Positions 10,641 through 23,327 are shown, counted from the first letter of the stretch. The stretch is DNA of 64,000 nucleotides from Coptis chinensis (GCA_015680905.1 CM027377.1:29164501-29228500); one strand, 5' to 3'. Notes: generated from the letters alone by a model not told the origin. Made by a program: numbers and translations.

Positions 10641-12321
10641 TAATAATAATTATTATTATTATTTGTGTACTAAAACCACATACAGCTATGAATGAGAATC
10701 TAAACTGAAATTTCATTTCACAGGAAAGCTACATAAACCAATTCCAATCACTACCAAAAATAAGATAAACAACAATCCATCTTTGTTCCGGCCTGGCAAA
10801 TTTTGCTGAAACATGAGTATTTGCGGTATCACACAAACAAAAGTATCAAAATATCTACACAAAAAATCCTTGTGATGGAAGTTCAAAATCCAGCAGTACG
10901 CATGCGCAGTCGTACCATATTCCGCCTATCAACGCCAAAACCGCAAAAACCATGAAGTTCGGAATCGATCATGCATGTACAAGAAGCTATCGATGTGCAT
11001 TTATTTTCTGCATAAACAAACAACAATTAACACAAGTTTAGAATTTGCAAGAACTCATGTCATACTAGTGACCTCACCAAGATTTTTCTTTAAGATAGCA
11101 TTTTCACTAGTTAAACAATCATGTATGGCCGTTAACAAAAGTATCAAAAAATCAGAAAATCAGACTCAACAGACTTGATACTAGAAAAAAACGTAACATG
11201 GTTACTAGTAATGTCATGGTTCCTAGACCGACTGAGAAAATATCTCTATGGCTATGGCTCCTTACATCAAGTATGGCTCCTTATATCAAGTATCTCTAAG
11301 ATTTTCTTTTTCAAGTTCTAAGCATCACTCAAATGAGAAGAGGTGACTGACTATTCATAAAATAGTATGTCAAATGCATTATGGAATTATGTCCTAGACC
11401 ACCACTAACTTCTTTTTATTTTCTCTATTTAGAAATAACAAAAAATACATAAACCAAAGATAATAATTAAAGGTTTATCACTCCAACAGTGCCTAGTTAT
11501 CTACTAAGCTTAACATATGCTTCATTATTGTTGACTCTATAAACCAAAATGTTCACTATAAGTTCTCTAGCTATTTCATACCTAAGACCCGAAAGACCAA
11601 GGATGATAACCTACCCAAAGAAAAAAGGAACAAGTCAAGACCGATCACTACTTGTAACATATCTAGAATTCTAGATTCTAGACAAAACAGAGTAGATGCA
11701 ATTCCATTATCATAAACTGAATAATACAGATGAATAATATCATGGATTATGACGTAGTTGACAATACCCAATAATCAGCCTTGAACCCATCAGTTATTCT
11801 ACTTTAAGTAGTTGAAAACAAGATACTACACATATAATCACCACAAATGAAACAAGATACTCTTTTTGCATACGACTTTCATAAATGAAAAACAAAAATG
11901 TGATTTATATAGAAAAAAGATCAAACTTCTTCTTTAGCCAAAGAGGCAAATGAGAAGGGTCTGACTCTAGCCATAACAGTGGTAAAATGTTCTAGCCAAA
12001 GAAACACAAGGAATTAAGGAAAGCACTTAGGGTCTCCATCATTAGTAATATAAAAGCAGTAGCAACTGCAAATACTACAAGCCCCACCAACGATATGATT
12101 AGTTACCTTTTATACACATCTTTCACATCCCCAAAAATAATCAGTCCACAATCATTCCTGCAGTGGACCTACACATAAAAAAATTTTAAGTGTAAAGCTC
12201 TCAGAATTAGAGCCATAGGAAACATGGTACAAGCTGGTCTGGGAGAAGGGCAGTACCAAGTCACTCTTTCAACACGCACATCAAATGTAGTTCCTTGCTC
12301 ATGCACAATAATTCAAATTGC
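10641..12321. other. Non-coding interval, no recognised feature
   Basis: A short (TA)/(TAA) tract occurs at 10631-10664. Otherwise the sequence is AT-rich with no supported gene, terminal repeat or RNA gene. This is the left flank of element A. Confidence 0.5.
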
Positions 12322-12326
12322 AATAC
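12322..12326. repeat. Target-site duplication of element A (left)
   Basis: AATAC directly precedes the LTR start. The same pentamer follows the LTR end at 34571-34575. Confidence 0.85.
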
Positions 12327-12877
12327 TAATAAGAGCCCAAAACTGTAGTTTTAACCCCTTAATAACATTACATATATACCAATTATGTTTATAATAAATA
12401 AGAGTTAGTACTGTTTATGTACTTTTGTGTATTTCAGGTCTTTGAATCAATTATGTGAAGAAATATGTCACTTTTACAAGAGAGGAGGGAAAAGGTTGGT
12501 TGCTAAGAAGTTCTATGGTTAAAGCCCAAGTTTTAAGGAGAAAAAGCATTTTTAAAGTCCAGTCAAAGCTGAAAAGTCAAAGTCAATGCGGGCAGAAATA
12601 GAGCATAAAAGTTAATAGAACTTCCACAAGCTGTATCTTTGGACTTATACCTCGAAATTAGGCCTATTATATGTCAAAACGACCGGCTTGAAAAGAGATT
12701 TCTAATGGTCTAGGCTTTGATCTAATCAAAGGAGTAAAAGTGACCTAAAATACTATTGCAGTAATTTCCAGCGGAGAATCCCTTTTTGGACTTAAGTAAT
12801 TAGGTTTTGGGCTTGATTTAGTGACCCAAAACATAGCTCCAAAGCCCATGCATAAAATTGTAAACCTAGCCCTCTCC

Positions 12878-12890
12878 TATATAAAGAGGG
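12878..12890 (+). promoter_or_regulatory. Possible LTR promoter TATA region
   Basis: Tcctatataaagag lies about two thirds into the left LTR part, where a U3 promoter would be expected. The assignment rests only on motif and position. Confidence 0.35.
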
Positions 12891-13296
12891 ACTAAGGCAA
12901 AACTCTAACTCTAACCCTCATTAATTTAAATTTAATTAGCTATCCTCTCTTATCTCTTGTCTCTCAGTTTTTCTCTTTAGTAAACCTAGTTTATGTTTTA
13001 TTAGCCTAGCCACCATTAATTCAATTCAAGTTATTTTTAATAAAATAGTTCTTCATTATGTCTTCTTCTTTCTATTATTTATTCTATGATAGTCCCATGA
13101 TTCATGGCTAAACCTCCATTAGAGAGGTTTGATTGAAACTTTGATGAAGACTTGATATGTTAGTATAGAATCATTGTATTTAAGAGTTTCAATTCTAGAT
13201 GGTAGTTCATTCATCATGAGAATGGGTTTAAACTTTCTCTCATGTTAATTATTAGTTGGTTAGAGATGCCATGAATAATTAGGGATAAAAAGACCT

Positions 13297-13307
13297 AACC
13301 TTTATGT
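13297..13307. repeat. LINE target-site duplication, left copy
   Basis: AACCTTTATGT, repeated at 19456-19466. It flanks the poly-T end of the LINE and fixes the element boundaries. Confidence 0.9.
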
Positions 13308-13399
13308 CTTTTTTTTCCCGAAAATAAGCTAGGGTTAGACAGACCCCCACCTGTATTAACCAAAAAAACTATAATCTAACATACATCTTCCCAGAAGCA

Positions 13400-14019
13400 T
13401 CTTCCTCCACTATTACAGTTAACTGATAATCTGGTGGAGGAGTTAAGAAATTACAAAAATTACACTTTGTCTCATAAAGGCATGCAAGGTAGTCAGCAGC
13501 CCTATTGCATTCCCTGAATACATGGGTGAAAGACACAAATTCAAACGCCTCCTTAATCTTATGTATGACCTGGACCAGAACCTCACAAAACTAGGGAGGT
13601 TTTTCAATCTTGTTAATAGCTTGGATAGCTCTCATAGAATCTGACTCGACTTGAACTTGCTTAAACAACTTGTTTTCACAAAGTCTCAGTCCAACTTCTA
13701 TGGCCTTCAGCTCTTGGTATATGACCGACTCCATTCCTCCACTTCCATTAAATCCTGCAATCACTCCACCTTGTTCATCTCGGATAATTCCTCAATACCC
13801 AACCCCTTTAGATGCCACTGAACCATCTGTATTCAATTTCACCTTACTTACCTCAGGCTTGTTCCAAGAAGCTTGTTTTTGAACTGGCGTGTTCAACCGT
13901 GTCTGCACTCCAATGGATGAGAGCATCATCCTCATGTCCACAGAATTAGTCATCTCAAGTAGAATAGATTGCATATAAGTCTTAAGTTCCCTGCACAATC
14001 TGCAAAAAACCATTGCCAC
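13400..14019 (-). pseudogene. LINE ORF2 RNase H domain remnant
   Basis: Minus strand: KPEVSKVKLNTDGSVASKGVGY (13792-14019) starts a plant LINE RNase H with the first catalytic aspartate. The rest continues toward 13400 in shifted frames (for example the reverse complement of gaatctgactcgac gives the VESDS segment). A ~90-bp 3' UTR and the poly-A follow. Confidence 0.75.
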
Positions 14020-14040
14020 TGGTTTGGATTGATTTCGGAA

Positions 14041-14442
14041 TCACCTTGCATTTCGCTCCTTCCAAATTACATCGAACACAACACAAATATAAACTTTGAA
14101 CACTTCATAAATCAGTCCAGATTTTTTGCATAGCCTGATGATCGACGACCATTCTTGATTTGCATTGCGAGCATCAGTCGATATATGAAGCAATTGCTTG
14201 ATGTGTAGCAGCAGCTCCTTGGAGTATGCGCACTCGAAAAAAAGATGTTTGGATAATTCTCTGCTACTACTGCAAAGACAACACGATGAGTGGTTGATAA
14301 TCTTTTTCTGGACCAGTCGATCTTGTGTAGGCAGGTTGTTAGACCATAGTTGCCAGCACGAAAATGAGTGCTTGGGTATCACCCAATTGCCGCACAATAC
14401 CCTACTCCATCTTACTTTGGTTCCCGACGATCTTAATGCCAT
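14041..14442 (-). pseudogene. LINE ORF2 zf-RVT region
   Basis: A 133-aa minus-strand frame with PKHSFSCWQLWSNNLPTQDR and CCLCSSSRELSKHLFFEC. This is the same zinc-binding arrangement as at 911-1384, with clearly similar sequence. It ends VIWKERNAR, the usual junction to the RNase H linker. Confidence 0.82.
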
Positions 14443-14634
14443 GTAGGCACTTTTGGATGTAAATTGTCCTGACTAATGCAACAACCAAATAACTCAGTCA
14501 CTTTCCAAATTTCTATTTATGCCGACCTCCAAAATAAGCTTTTTCAAGCTTGGGTTGTTACTGTTGTGCACTGCTGCCGACCATACTCCATTGTTAATGA
14601 TGTGGCTAACTTTGGAATTGATGGGGAATTGCCA

Positions 14635-16459
14635 TTATGCTATTGCTAGAGGATTTTCTATGAGAGGAGCTGAACCACACCAAATGTCATGCCAGAATAA
14701 TGCACTCTCTCCATCTGCTATACTATACATTATCAACTTCCTAGCCTCTGTCCTTGCTTGAAGCACATGTCTCCATGACCAGGAGTAATCTCTCATGACT
14801 GGCATAGTCCAAAAGAATTTGTTCTTAATATGATTCTTCCAGGTCCACTGCACCCACACATTATTTTCCTTCGATGCAACTTTATGTACAAGACCACAAT
14901 ATGCTCCTCGGTTCCAAACTTGCAAGTTCATGATACCAAGTCCGCCTTCTTCTTTGATTTTGCTGATGGTGCTAAAACTAACATGATGGACTGCTCTTTT
15001 CATATCTGCTCCACTCCACAGAAATCTAGCACAAATCTTTTCTATATTCTCTAGGCAAGTTTTGGGTAGAATGAAGGTTCTGGACCAGTATGAGTGGAAA
15101 GACATTAGCACTGACTGAATAAGTTAAAGTCTACCGGCATGTGACAAAAATCTTGACTTCCAATTGGTGATTCTAGACGTGACTTTCTCAATGAGATATT
15201 GGCATTCCCGAATGCCCAGTCTAGCCGATATAAGTGGTAGACCCAGGTATCTCACTGGAGGAATCACAAGTTGCACTCCAAGAATCTGCGCTAGAGAACT
15301 GCCATCTTGTTGATTTAAAGCCCCCGCCAACAACGAAGTTTTAAGAGAGTCCATTTGTAACCCTGTGGCCTTGCCAAACTCTTCTAAACCTTCCTTGAGA
15401 GCTGCAATAGAATCTGTGTCACCCTTACAGAATATCAAGACATCATTTGCAAAGGCTAGGTGTGACAGCTGACTTTATTTGCATTTAGAGTGGTATTTGA
15501 TCATCTTGGAAGCCAATCTGTCCTTCATAATACAGGCCAGAATCTCCATAACCAGAACAAATAAGTAAGGAGAAAGCAGATCTCCTTGTCTCAACCCTCT
15601 AGCACTAGGAAAGAATCCTTCAGGGGAACCATTGACAAGGATGGAATATGATGGTGAAGCAATGCACATCTCAATCCATTTTCTCAACTGCTCCAAAATT
15701 TTGAAAGTGATAAGCATGGCTTTAACTGCTTCCCAACTCACCATATCATAAGCTCTTTTTATGTCAAGCTTAATGGAGTCTCAGAGTCCCATGTTTCTTG
15801 TTATCACCTCGGAGTAATTCATGTGAGAGTAAAATATTATCTTGAATCATTCTACCAGGGATGAAAGTCAATTGGTTAGAAAAAACAAGATCATCAATCA
15901 CTATCTTGAGTCTATTAGTAATGACTTTATAGATACACTTATAAACAGTGTTACATAGAGCAATGGGTCAAAAGTTTTCTACTTTAGATGGGTTCTTTAT
16001 CTTTGGAATAAGACAAAGAAAGGTGGAATTAACTCCTCTAGGCATCTTGCAAGTTTGAAAAACATTTGTAATAGCATTCATAAAATTCATACCTACAATC
16101 CCCCCAACAACTCTTGAAAAAGAATGGATTTAATCCATCAGGACTAGGAGCAGAATTGTCCTTCATAGAAAAAAAATGGCCTCTTTGATCTTGTTCTCAT
16201 AAATATCTGCCTCTGAAAACACCTGGGTACTCTGTATCACCCCTTTGACTTGCAAGAAATTGAAAAATTCATCGTCACTAATGGGCTCAGACAGAGTGTC
16301 AATGAGCTTCTTGTAGTACTGTAGAAACATCTCTATAACATGACTCTGACCAAATACTGCATTTCCATGATCATCAATTATACTCCATATCCCTCCTCTA
16401 GCTTTCCTTTCTTTAATGAGATTGAAAAAGAAAGCAGTGCATTTGTCTCCACCCATCAT
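14635..16459 (-). pseudogene. LINE ORF2 reverse transcriptase remnant
   Basis: Pieces in order: 16163-16459 (MMGGDKCTAFFFNLIKERKA), 15475-15744 (ARGLRQGDLLSPYLFVLVME), 15124-15438 (FGKATGLQMDSLKTSLLAGA, RYLGLPLISARL) and 14635-15111 (thumb/connection). Across 15438-15475 the catalytic box reads HLAFANDVLIF, so the first catalytic Asp of FADD is Asn. Several stops and frame changes are present. Confidence 0.87.
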
Positions 16460-16756
16460 CCATTCCTCGTTGCATTATTTCTACTGGATCTCCGCTTCCA
16501 CATCTTTAACCAATTATGTATACTTGTCTAGTTCCACTAACTCCTTTTCCCACAAGTAAAGATCATGAAGGAAATCTTGTAAAAACACTTGAACTTCACA
16601 AAGAACTTTCCTGGTAGTTACAACTTGACCATGTAAATCAGTAAATTTATTCTTAGCCCACGGCTTTATTCTTTTCTTGAGCAGCTTCAGTTTTTCCATC
16701 AAAACATACATCGGATTTGAGTAGATATTTGTATTCCAAGATTGTTGTAACATGTC

Positions 16757-17577
16757 CTAGAACTCAGTTTTGGCTACCCAAAAATTCTTGAATCTAAAAG
16801 GTGAAGCTTTCTTGATGTAGTCAGTCCAAAACAGTAGCATAGGAGAATAGTCGGACACTCCTTGTGGTAGAAATTCCACTTGGGAAGTTGAAAATTCTCC
16901 AAGCCTCGCATTATTGACAAAACATCTATCAATTTTAGTCATCACTCTATTCCTTCACACTACTGTATTACTCCATGTGAACTGGAATCCCAAGTATTTA
17001 AGATCATCTAGTCCAACTTGTTGCAAGCAATCAACAAAATCACTCGCTTCGTTAGGATGCATAGGACTTCCTCCCAACCTTTCATGAACAAATTTGATAT
17101 TATTGAAGTCTCTTACTACACACCAAGGCAATGGATACTATGTCTCTCCATAAACTTATTCTCTCCCTTCTGGCATTCCTCGCATAGACCGTAGTCAAAA
17201 GAAAGTGTTCACTACTAGGCAAAAAGGAGACCTTACAGTGAATCAGTTGATCGGAGACTTTAAAGAGCTGTATATTGATGAAGTTTGGGCCCCAACCAAA
17301 TTCTACCAAAAGGATCATGGTTATAGTTGTCAAACCACTCCCAATTCGGGCAACAAAAACTATGAATGTCCTGGAATTTGTGTTGTCTCACCTTTGTTTC
17401 TAAAAGACCCATGATGCAAAGTTTCTTTTCCATTCTTAGCTTATTGATCTCCTTAGCTCGAAGGATGTCATTTGTACCCCGAACATTCCAAACACAGATT
17501 GGAGCTATCATTTTAATATCTGTATTTGTTTTTTGACCCTTTAGGTCTTCCTTGCTTTTTCCTACTTGACTGCCCAA
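16757..17577 (-). pseudogene. LINE ORF2 AP-type endonuclease remnant
   Basis: 17260-17577 starts ORF2 and contains PICVWNVRGTND and CIMGLLETKV (Asn and Glu of the exo/endo/phos fold). 17100-17333 carries SDQLIHCKV and LTTVYARNARRER. 16757-16945 carries KIDRCFVN and LPQGVSDYSP, where the usual SDHSP catalytic His is Tyr. This domain nicks target DNA in target-primed reverse transcription. It is broken by frameshifts and the His change. Confidence 0.85.
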
Positions 17578-17583
17578 CTTCCT

Positions 17584-19254
17584 TTACTTCTTGTTTCTCT
17601 CCACTGTGTCTCGAGTTGGGGGGCCCTGTGTATTTTTGCCTTTCTGCACTGCTAGGGTAGCTGGTTCTTCCATTACTAGCAAGGAATCAAGTTTTTCCAC
17701 TATTTCTATATCAAGAATGTGGTCGTTAAAGTGTTCAATTTCATGGATTGATTCATCTCCATCTGATTCCACACTTTCATTGTCATGTTCTTGTCTATTA
17801 AACTCATCCAATTCGGGTACCTGAAGAGCCAACTTAAAAGGTTCCTCAAAGTCAGCCACCACTTGAAAAAGCACCAATTCATTCCCAGCATCAGCCACCT
17901 CCTGAACATTCACTAAACCATTCCCAAAGTCAGCCACCTCTTGACAATTCACTGATTCATCCCTAGAGTTAGCCACCTCCTGAACATCCACTAATTCATT
18001 CAAAGAGTCAAGTCCATCTAATACATTTAGAATCGCAAACCGAAATCCCATAAGATCTTCATTACCTTCCCTATATACTACCATTCGAGAATCAGTATGG
18101 CCATCTATGTCTTGCTGTGCTCCTACATTCTCTAGACCATCGACCAGATTTTCTGCATGTAGTGCTTCGTTATCCTTGTCACTCACCTCACCTGTGACCT
18201 TCCCTACTCATCCCTTACACAACTAGTCCCAGCACCTGCCGATGATTGAATGTTTCTGGGATTGAGTTGCCTCGGAATCCAGATCCTTCTAGTCACATCT
18301 TCCCTAGGCCCATTGCCATCATAGATTACTATATTATTTCCTCGTTCCAGTCCCATCACAGTTCTCCTATTCTTGTTCCTACCATTACCATCAGCTCTAT
18401 TCATGCTAGGCTGCTTTCTGGCTTTGGTTTTGCTGTGCTGTTCTTGAGCATTTCTCTATTGTGTGCCCAAAAATGTGGCAGTACTCACAACGTTTAGGGA
18501 TCCAAGGGTACTCATAAGAAATCTTCCTTACATCATTTGGGCCAAGTCGGATTTTGAATGAGTCAGGCAATGTCTCATTTACCTTGTACTCAACATAGAC
18601 ATACGCATAATCCAGTCGCCTTCGTTCCTTTGTTGGACGATCCTGACAATGAGGTTTCCCCACCTTACTAGCAATAAAGCCTAAACCTTCATCAGTCCAC
18701 ATCACTTTGGGTACTCCATGCATCTTAACCCAAATGGGAATGGTATTCAGCGATTTCATTTGGAGTTCAACATTTTGAGTCCAAGGTCCAATAACAAGGC
18801 ATCTTCCTCCCATAAACACTAGACCTTCATCCAACATAGCTTGTCAATCTTCATCACTTACAAATTTGAAATAAAACAATTCTTGGTCTGCTGCCATCTC
18901 AAACGATCCCCTCATTTTCCATTTCTGCTGTAGTACAAATTTCACATAAGGAAAGCTTAATCATTGCTTTAGAAAGAAATCAACTAGATACTCCCTCCAC
19001 ACTGTTTCACCTCTCATAATGAGATCCAAGGGAACATATGAAATACCATCAACTTCATTTATTTTGAACTGTTCCAGTCTTATATCTAGAGAAGCAACCT
19101 GAGAATTAGAGAACAGCGAACTCCGAGAGAAAGGATGAATCATTTGAACGCTAGGCATCAAGGGAGCTATAGAAGAGGGAGCTCCACTCGACAAAGAACG
19201 TTCATCAGCAACATCTCCATAACCTACTGGAGCTTCAACTACAGTGCTAACCAT
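17584..19254 (-). pseudogene. LINE ORF1 (DUF4283-type plus CCHC knuckle plus acidic tail)
   Basis: 18961-19254 is the N-terminal segment. 18406-18837 holds the domain (MLDEGLVFMGGR, PIWVKMHGVPK, GLGFIASKVGKP) and the knuckle CEYCHIFGHTIEKC. 17584-18186 is a Glu/Asp-rich tail. The tail contains an internal repeat (variants of V-Q-E-V-A-D, about residues 60-110). Stops at about 18405 and 18845 break the frame. It directly precedes ORF2, which starts at 17577. Confidence 0.85.
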
Positions 19255-19455
19255 AATTCCACTTCAGAACTCACACTGTATACAATGGAGGATTTTACCT
19301 GAAGTGGAAAGAAACATGAAAAGAAAAGGATAGGAAAACTCACCGATGTGTTTTGTTTCCTATTTTAGGTAAGAAAGAGAGCACAGGATCATAACAAAGC
19401 AAGTTTAGGTTATTTCAGTACCAGCCTCCCATAAAACTGTCCCTATTATCCTGTG

Positions 19456-19466
19456 AACCTTTATGT
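19456..19466. repeat. LINE target-site duplication, right copy
   Basis: AACCTTTATGT, identical to 13297-13307. The same LTR sequence occurs without a LINE at 34167. Confidence 0.9.
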
Positions 19467-19853
19467 TGAACCTTGTGTGAAAACATAAAGATTAGGGTTG
19501 CAATAAAAATCTATACTAGCATGTTAGGGATTAATCAAGGTGGATATCAAATCTCCTTAATCCTTCTTTATATTCACATCTTTAAATTGTCATAGTTTAA
19601 TTTAGAATATCTTTAATATTAGTTCTCACCATATTAGTTCTATTAGAATTATTACTCTCATCATATTGTTAAATTGTTTAAATTAGTGAAATTGTTACGT
19701 TCTAATCAACTAGGAGTGGAACGAATTCTTACTCAAATTATTGCATGATAATCGAGAGTATAACTTTGATCTAAATGTAGAATAATATCGTTTTACTTCT
19801 TCCTAGCGTAATTAGTTAAAATTTGGTAAAAAGGGGTTATTTTAAGCTTATCA
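19467..19853 (+). repeat. Element A 5' LTR, right part
   Basis: Continues the LTR after the LINE TSD and ends AAGCTTATCA. It is near-identical to the 3' LTR remnant 34178-34570, with scattered substitutions. Confidence 0.9.
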
Positions 19854-19855
19854 AA

Positions 19856-19868
19856 TGGTGCCACTGCC
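19856..19868 (+). other. Primer binding site of element A (degenerate)
   Basis: TGGTGCCACTGCC lies two bases after the LTR end, as expected for a PBS. It resembles the tRNA-Asp-complementary PBS seen better preserved in element B (TGGCGCCACTGCC at 36526). A C-to-T change and loss of the following GGG show decay. Confidence 0.7.
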
Positions 19869-20043
19869 ATCTTGTTGTGTTTAGAATTAAATTCCCATAG
19901 TTTTTCTATCCTACAATAACCCTATTCATCCACCCACCCACCCTTTGGTTCAAATCTGACCGTGTTTGATGTTTCTTGAAAAAAAATAGGATTTTTGCTC
20001 CTGGAAGTCTACTGGAAATTTTCGCACTTGTAACTTGGAGCGC

Positions 20044-21557
20044 TGATAAGAGCCCAAAACTGTAGTTTTAACCCCTTAACCATCATACTTTAAGACCAAT
20101 TATGTGAGTAATAATTAAGAGTTAATCTTGACATTCGTGTTTTTATGCATTTAAACCCTTCAAAGTCCATGATGTGCAGAAATGTACCACTTTAGTGAGA
20201 TAAAGGAGCAATGGTTGGTTGCTAAGGAGTTCTGTGATTAAAGGCCAAGATTCAAGAAGACAAAGCCATTCTAAAGCCCGGTCAAAGCTGAAAAGTCAAA
20301 GTCAACGCGGGCAGAAACAGCACACAAAGTCAGCAGAACTTTCGAAGGCCGTATCTTTAGACTCAGACCTCGGAATTGGGTCTACCTTATTTCAAAACGA
20401 CCGGCTCGGAAAGAGATTTCCAATGGTCTAAGCCTTGACCCAATCAGAGGAGCAGAAGTAGATGAAAAGTCTGTTGAAGACAAATCCAGCTGAAGAGCCC
20501 TTTTCAAACTGAAAGAATTGGGGCTCAGGCCCAAAACATGGCTCCAAGCCTATGCATGATTTTTGGATCTGAAACATATAAAAACAAAAGCTTAGCTCTT
20601 TGTTAATGGTAGATAGTTAGGTTATAAAATAAATTAGGTTAGGATAAGAAAAGTAGCTATTAAACCTTAGTTCTAGATCTAGTTTTAGATTAATTAATTA
20701 GTTTTTATTCTTGCCTTAAATTCAGTATTAAATTATTATTATTGCTATTCATTAGATAAATAAAGTTAATTAGTTCTCCATAATCTAGTTTCATTTTCAT
20801 TTATTTATTAGCTTAAATCCTTAGATTTACTTATTTGTCATTATTAGTTTAATTCAATTATTGCATGAGTAGTTTCGAATTGAGTTTAAATAAGTAAAGT
20901 TCAAATCTTTTTATCATGTCTTGTTCGAATTTGATTAGGAATGATAGCGTGATGATTCTCGGCTAAACCTCCATTAGAGGGGGTTCCGAAGCCTTGATGA
21001 AGGCTTGATTCGTGTTAATGTTGAATAGTCGTAATTTCCTTTCCACTCTAGAAATAATTAGTTCACCATGAGAATGGGTGTAATCGTTCACATGCTAGTT
21101 ATGAATTGGTAGAAATTCCATGTGTAATTAGGGATTAGGAATAACCAGATTGTTCTGCGAAGCAGTTCAATTCGGATTACGACGATTCGTTGTTAGTGGA
21201 TTAAGTTTAGCTAAGGTGGAATCAATCCCCCTCTAACTCCTTATCATAGAATCAACGTAGTATCCCTATAGTTGTTTAAATAGTCGACTAGTTACATCTT
21301 GTGGGTAGTTGCATCGTAGTCTAGTTATCATTTCGTAAATCTCTCATTAGACTTAGAGTAGAGTAATTAGACTAGAAAACACAGCATGCGGAAGGACTAG
21401 GAGTGGAACGAACTTCCTACTCCACTATATATGTTCAATAGATCGAGAGTAGAACAATCTTTGATAAATTTAGACACGTAATTAAGTTTTAGTTTACTTA
21501 CATTTTGAGTTTCATCGTTCATTTTGTAGGTAAATTTTATCTTTTTACATTTTATCA
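20044..21557 (+). mobile_element. Solo LTR inserted in element A leader
   Basis: A 1514-bp block from TGATAAGAGCCC to TTTTATCA, similar across its length to element A's LTR but clearly diverged. It is flanked by the 5-bp TSD AGCGC (20039-20043 and 21558-21562). No primer site or internal region follows, so it is a solo LTR left after LTR-LTR recombination. Removing it rejoins the leader as ...ggAGCGCgcccgcgctc, an intact copy of the GC-rich motif of this family. Confidence 0.92.
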
Positions 21558-21711
21558 AGCGCGCCCGCGCTCTGTTTACACTATTTCTGAGCATCCGCGC
21601 CCTTCTTTCCAGTAAGCTAATTTCGAGTTTTATTTCTAAATTGCAGGCCCAGTCCATTAAGAAACCACGCAAAAGCCTATTTCTAAAAAAATCACAGAGC
21701 GCGCCGCACCC
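21558..21711 (+). repeat. GC-rich motif cluster upstream of gag (3 copies)
   Basis: Copies at 21558-21572 (AGCGCGCCCGCGCTC), ~21589-21604 (gagcatccgcgccctt) and 21697-21711 (gagcgcgccgcaccc) lie in AT-rich leader. The first can fold as a 6-bp stem (AGCGCG/CGCGCT) around CC. Related clusters precede the P1 and P3 ORFs. Confidence 0.75.
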
Positions 21712-21964
21712 CTCTGAAGAAAGCTTAATTTATAACAGGTTAGCTACAGGTCCTTGTTTTCGTTGGAATTTATTGTTTCTTCAGTATTCCAAGCATCCAC
21801 AAGACAAGTTCGTATTAAAGATGTTATTCATAAGCATAGCAAGGAGGCACTCAGGTTCTCCTTCTTTCAATCCTCGTTTCTTCTGTCAAAGGAGTTTAAA
21901 TTCTAGTATATCAAGTTATTGTTTGACTGCTGTTGTGTTTCTTTCATATTGGACTTAGCCTTGC

Positions 21965-23237
21965 ATGAGATTAAGGTCTGGTAAGAGAAAACCATCTAAC
22001 ATTATCTATCGTAAACGTCAACGCACACGCCTATCTAGAATATCACACACTACACCTGCATCAATGGCTGAAAAAGCAGAGACTCCTCTCTCTGATTTTT
22101 ACAAAGCCCTAAATGATGGCCCTAAGTCTTGCATCGTTCTTGCAGACCCAGTGGGGGATTTTTTAATTCCCAAATATTTTTAATTTGTTACCCATTTTTC
22201 ATGGTTTAGACCACAAAAAGCCTTATCAGCATATGCGTAGGATAGAACAAGTTCTCACTACATTCCATCATCCTAACGTAGGTTATGAACAAATTAAACT
22301 GAGGGTGTTTCTTTTCACCCTAGCCGATAAGGCGGCGTCTTGGTTAACTGCCCAAACACCTAATTCTGTGGACTCATGGGCCAAACTCGTTGAATTGTTT
22401 ATGGAACAGTTTTATCCACTGCTGAAGACAGATGAAATGATTTAAAAGATTCATTTCTTCCGCCAGAACCCTCGTGGATCCTTTTCAAAGGCCTAGAATT
22501 GGTATGCTGATCTTCTTATAGAGTGTCCACATCATAACCTTGTAAAAGACACGCTTGTTCGTACCCTTTTCAAGGGGCTTTCACATCATCATAAAGAGGT
22601 TCTTGATATAATGAATGGGGGTAGTTTTCTTAGTAAAGGAGCCTTAAAGGCTTATAGGTTTCTAGAAGATCAATCTAAGCGTAATAATAACTTAGGGAGT
22701 AACGATATCCCCCGCACCGCTAATTCTTCTTCCACAGCCAGGGCTGCTAATATGTTTGAGGTTAAAACTTATCCTGAGCTTAGAACTCTAATCGGATCTC
22801 TCACAAAAAAGGCAGAAGCCATTTATATTCAACATAAGCCTACTTTTGTCATGAACATCAACTCTCTTCCATGTAATTTCTGTTTTAGTCTTGAGCATAC
22901 CGACCCCTATTATCCTCTTATCTATGAACAACCACCCACACAGCCGGATAATGTTTGCTCCGTAAATAGTCTTCCTATTCCTAACGCACCTTGGAGACAA
23001 AACCCCAATTTCAGTAGGTGTAATAATCAACCAATTACACCTTCGGGGTTTAATAATCAAAATGTTAGGCTAGCAAACAACTATAACCCAGCTCCACCAA
23101 GACAAGTACAAGGACCAGGTAATTATAATAATAATAGAGGTATCATCTCGGTTAATAACAACTATCACAACCCACCCGTTAATAATCAACGTGAGATAGT
23201 TTCTGTCACACCACCTGTGGCCACTACACCTTCATAA
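21965..23237 (+). pseudogene. Element A gag, broken
   Basis: Starts MRLRSGKRK at 21965; element B gag starts MRLRSSNN at 38193, supporting this ATG. A stop/frameshift at ~22183 separates it from the Retrotrans_gag-type core at 22185-22445 (MRRIEQVLTTFHHP, TLADKAASWL). Further stops near 22443 and 22495 precede 22611-23237 (DIMNGGSFLSKGALKAYRFL). A CCHC-like knuckle CNFCFSLEHTDPYY has lost its last Cys. The C-terminus is Asn/Pro/Gln-rich, as is B's. Gag forms the virus-like particle. Confidence 0.85.
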
Positions 23238-23327
23238 TCGGATCGTTTTGATACCTACATGCAAGCTCAACAACAGATTTTACAATCCATACAATAATTA
23301 ACCAAAGAGAAAGCCCAACCAAAAGGT

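Larger units (their letters stand above)
12327..13307 (+). repeat. Element A 5' LTR, left part
   Basis: Alignable by eye with the solo LTR at 20044 (shared blocks agagcccaaaactgtag, ggttggttgctaag, gctgaaaagtcaaagtcaa, aacgaccggct). It is interrupted at 13307 by a LINE, and the LTR resumes at 19467. Total LTR length without the LINE is ~1368 bp. The U3/R/U5 boundaries are not certain; tataaagaggg near 12880 could be a promoter TATA region. Confidence 0.88.
13308..19455 (-). mobile_element. Near full-length LINE inserted in element A 5' LTR
   Basis: A minus-strand LINE of ~6.15 kb. Its 3' poly-A appears as T8 at 13309-13316, and its 5' end is at 19455. An 11-bp TSD AACCTTTATGT flanks it (13297-13307 and 19456-19466). 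Reading the minus strand: ORF1 (about 19254-17584), then ORF2 with AP-type endonuclease, RT, zf-RVT region and RNase H (17577-13400). Many stops and frameshifts, and changes in key endonuclease and RT residues, show it is dead. Confidence 0.93.

Noticed and set aside
10381..10643. Two overlapping Phe-rich ORFs
   Set aside because: They are translations of T-rich subterminal CACTA repeats.
21641..21958. 105-aa ORF in the gag leader
   Set aside because: It ends just before the gag ATG, shows no conservation with element B's leader and is crossed by a GC-rich motif copy.
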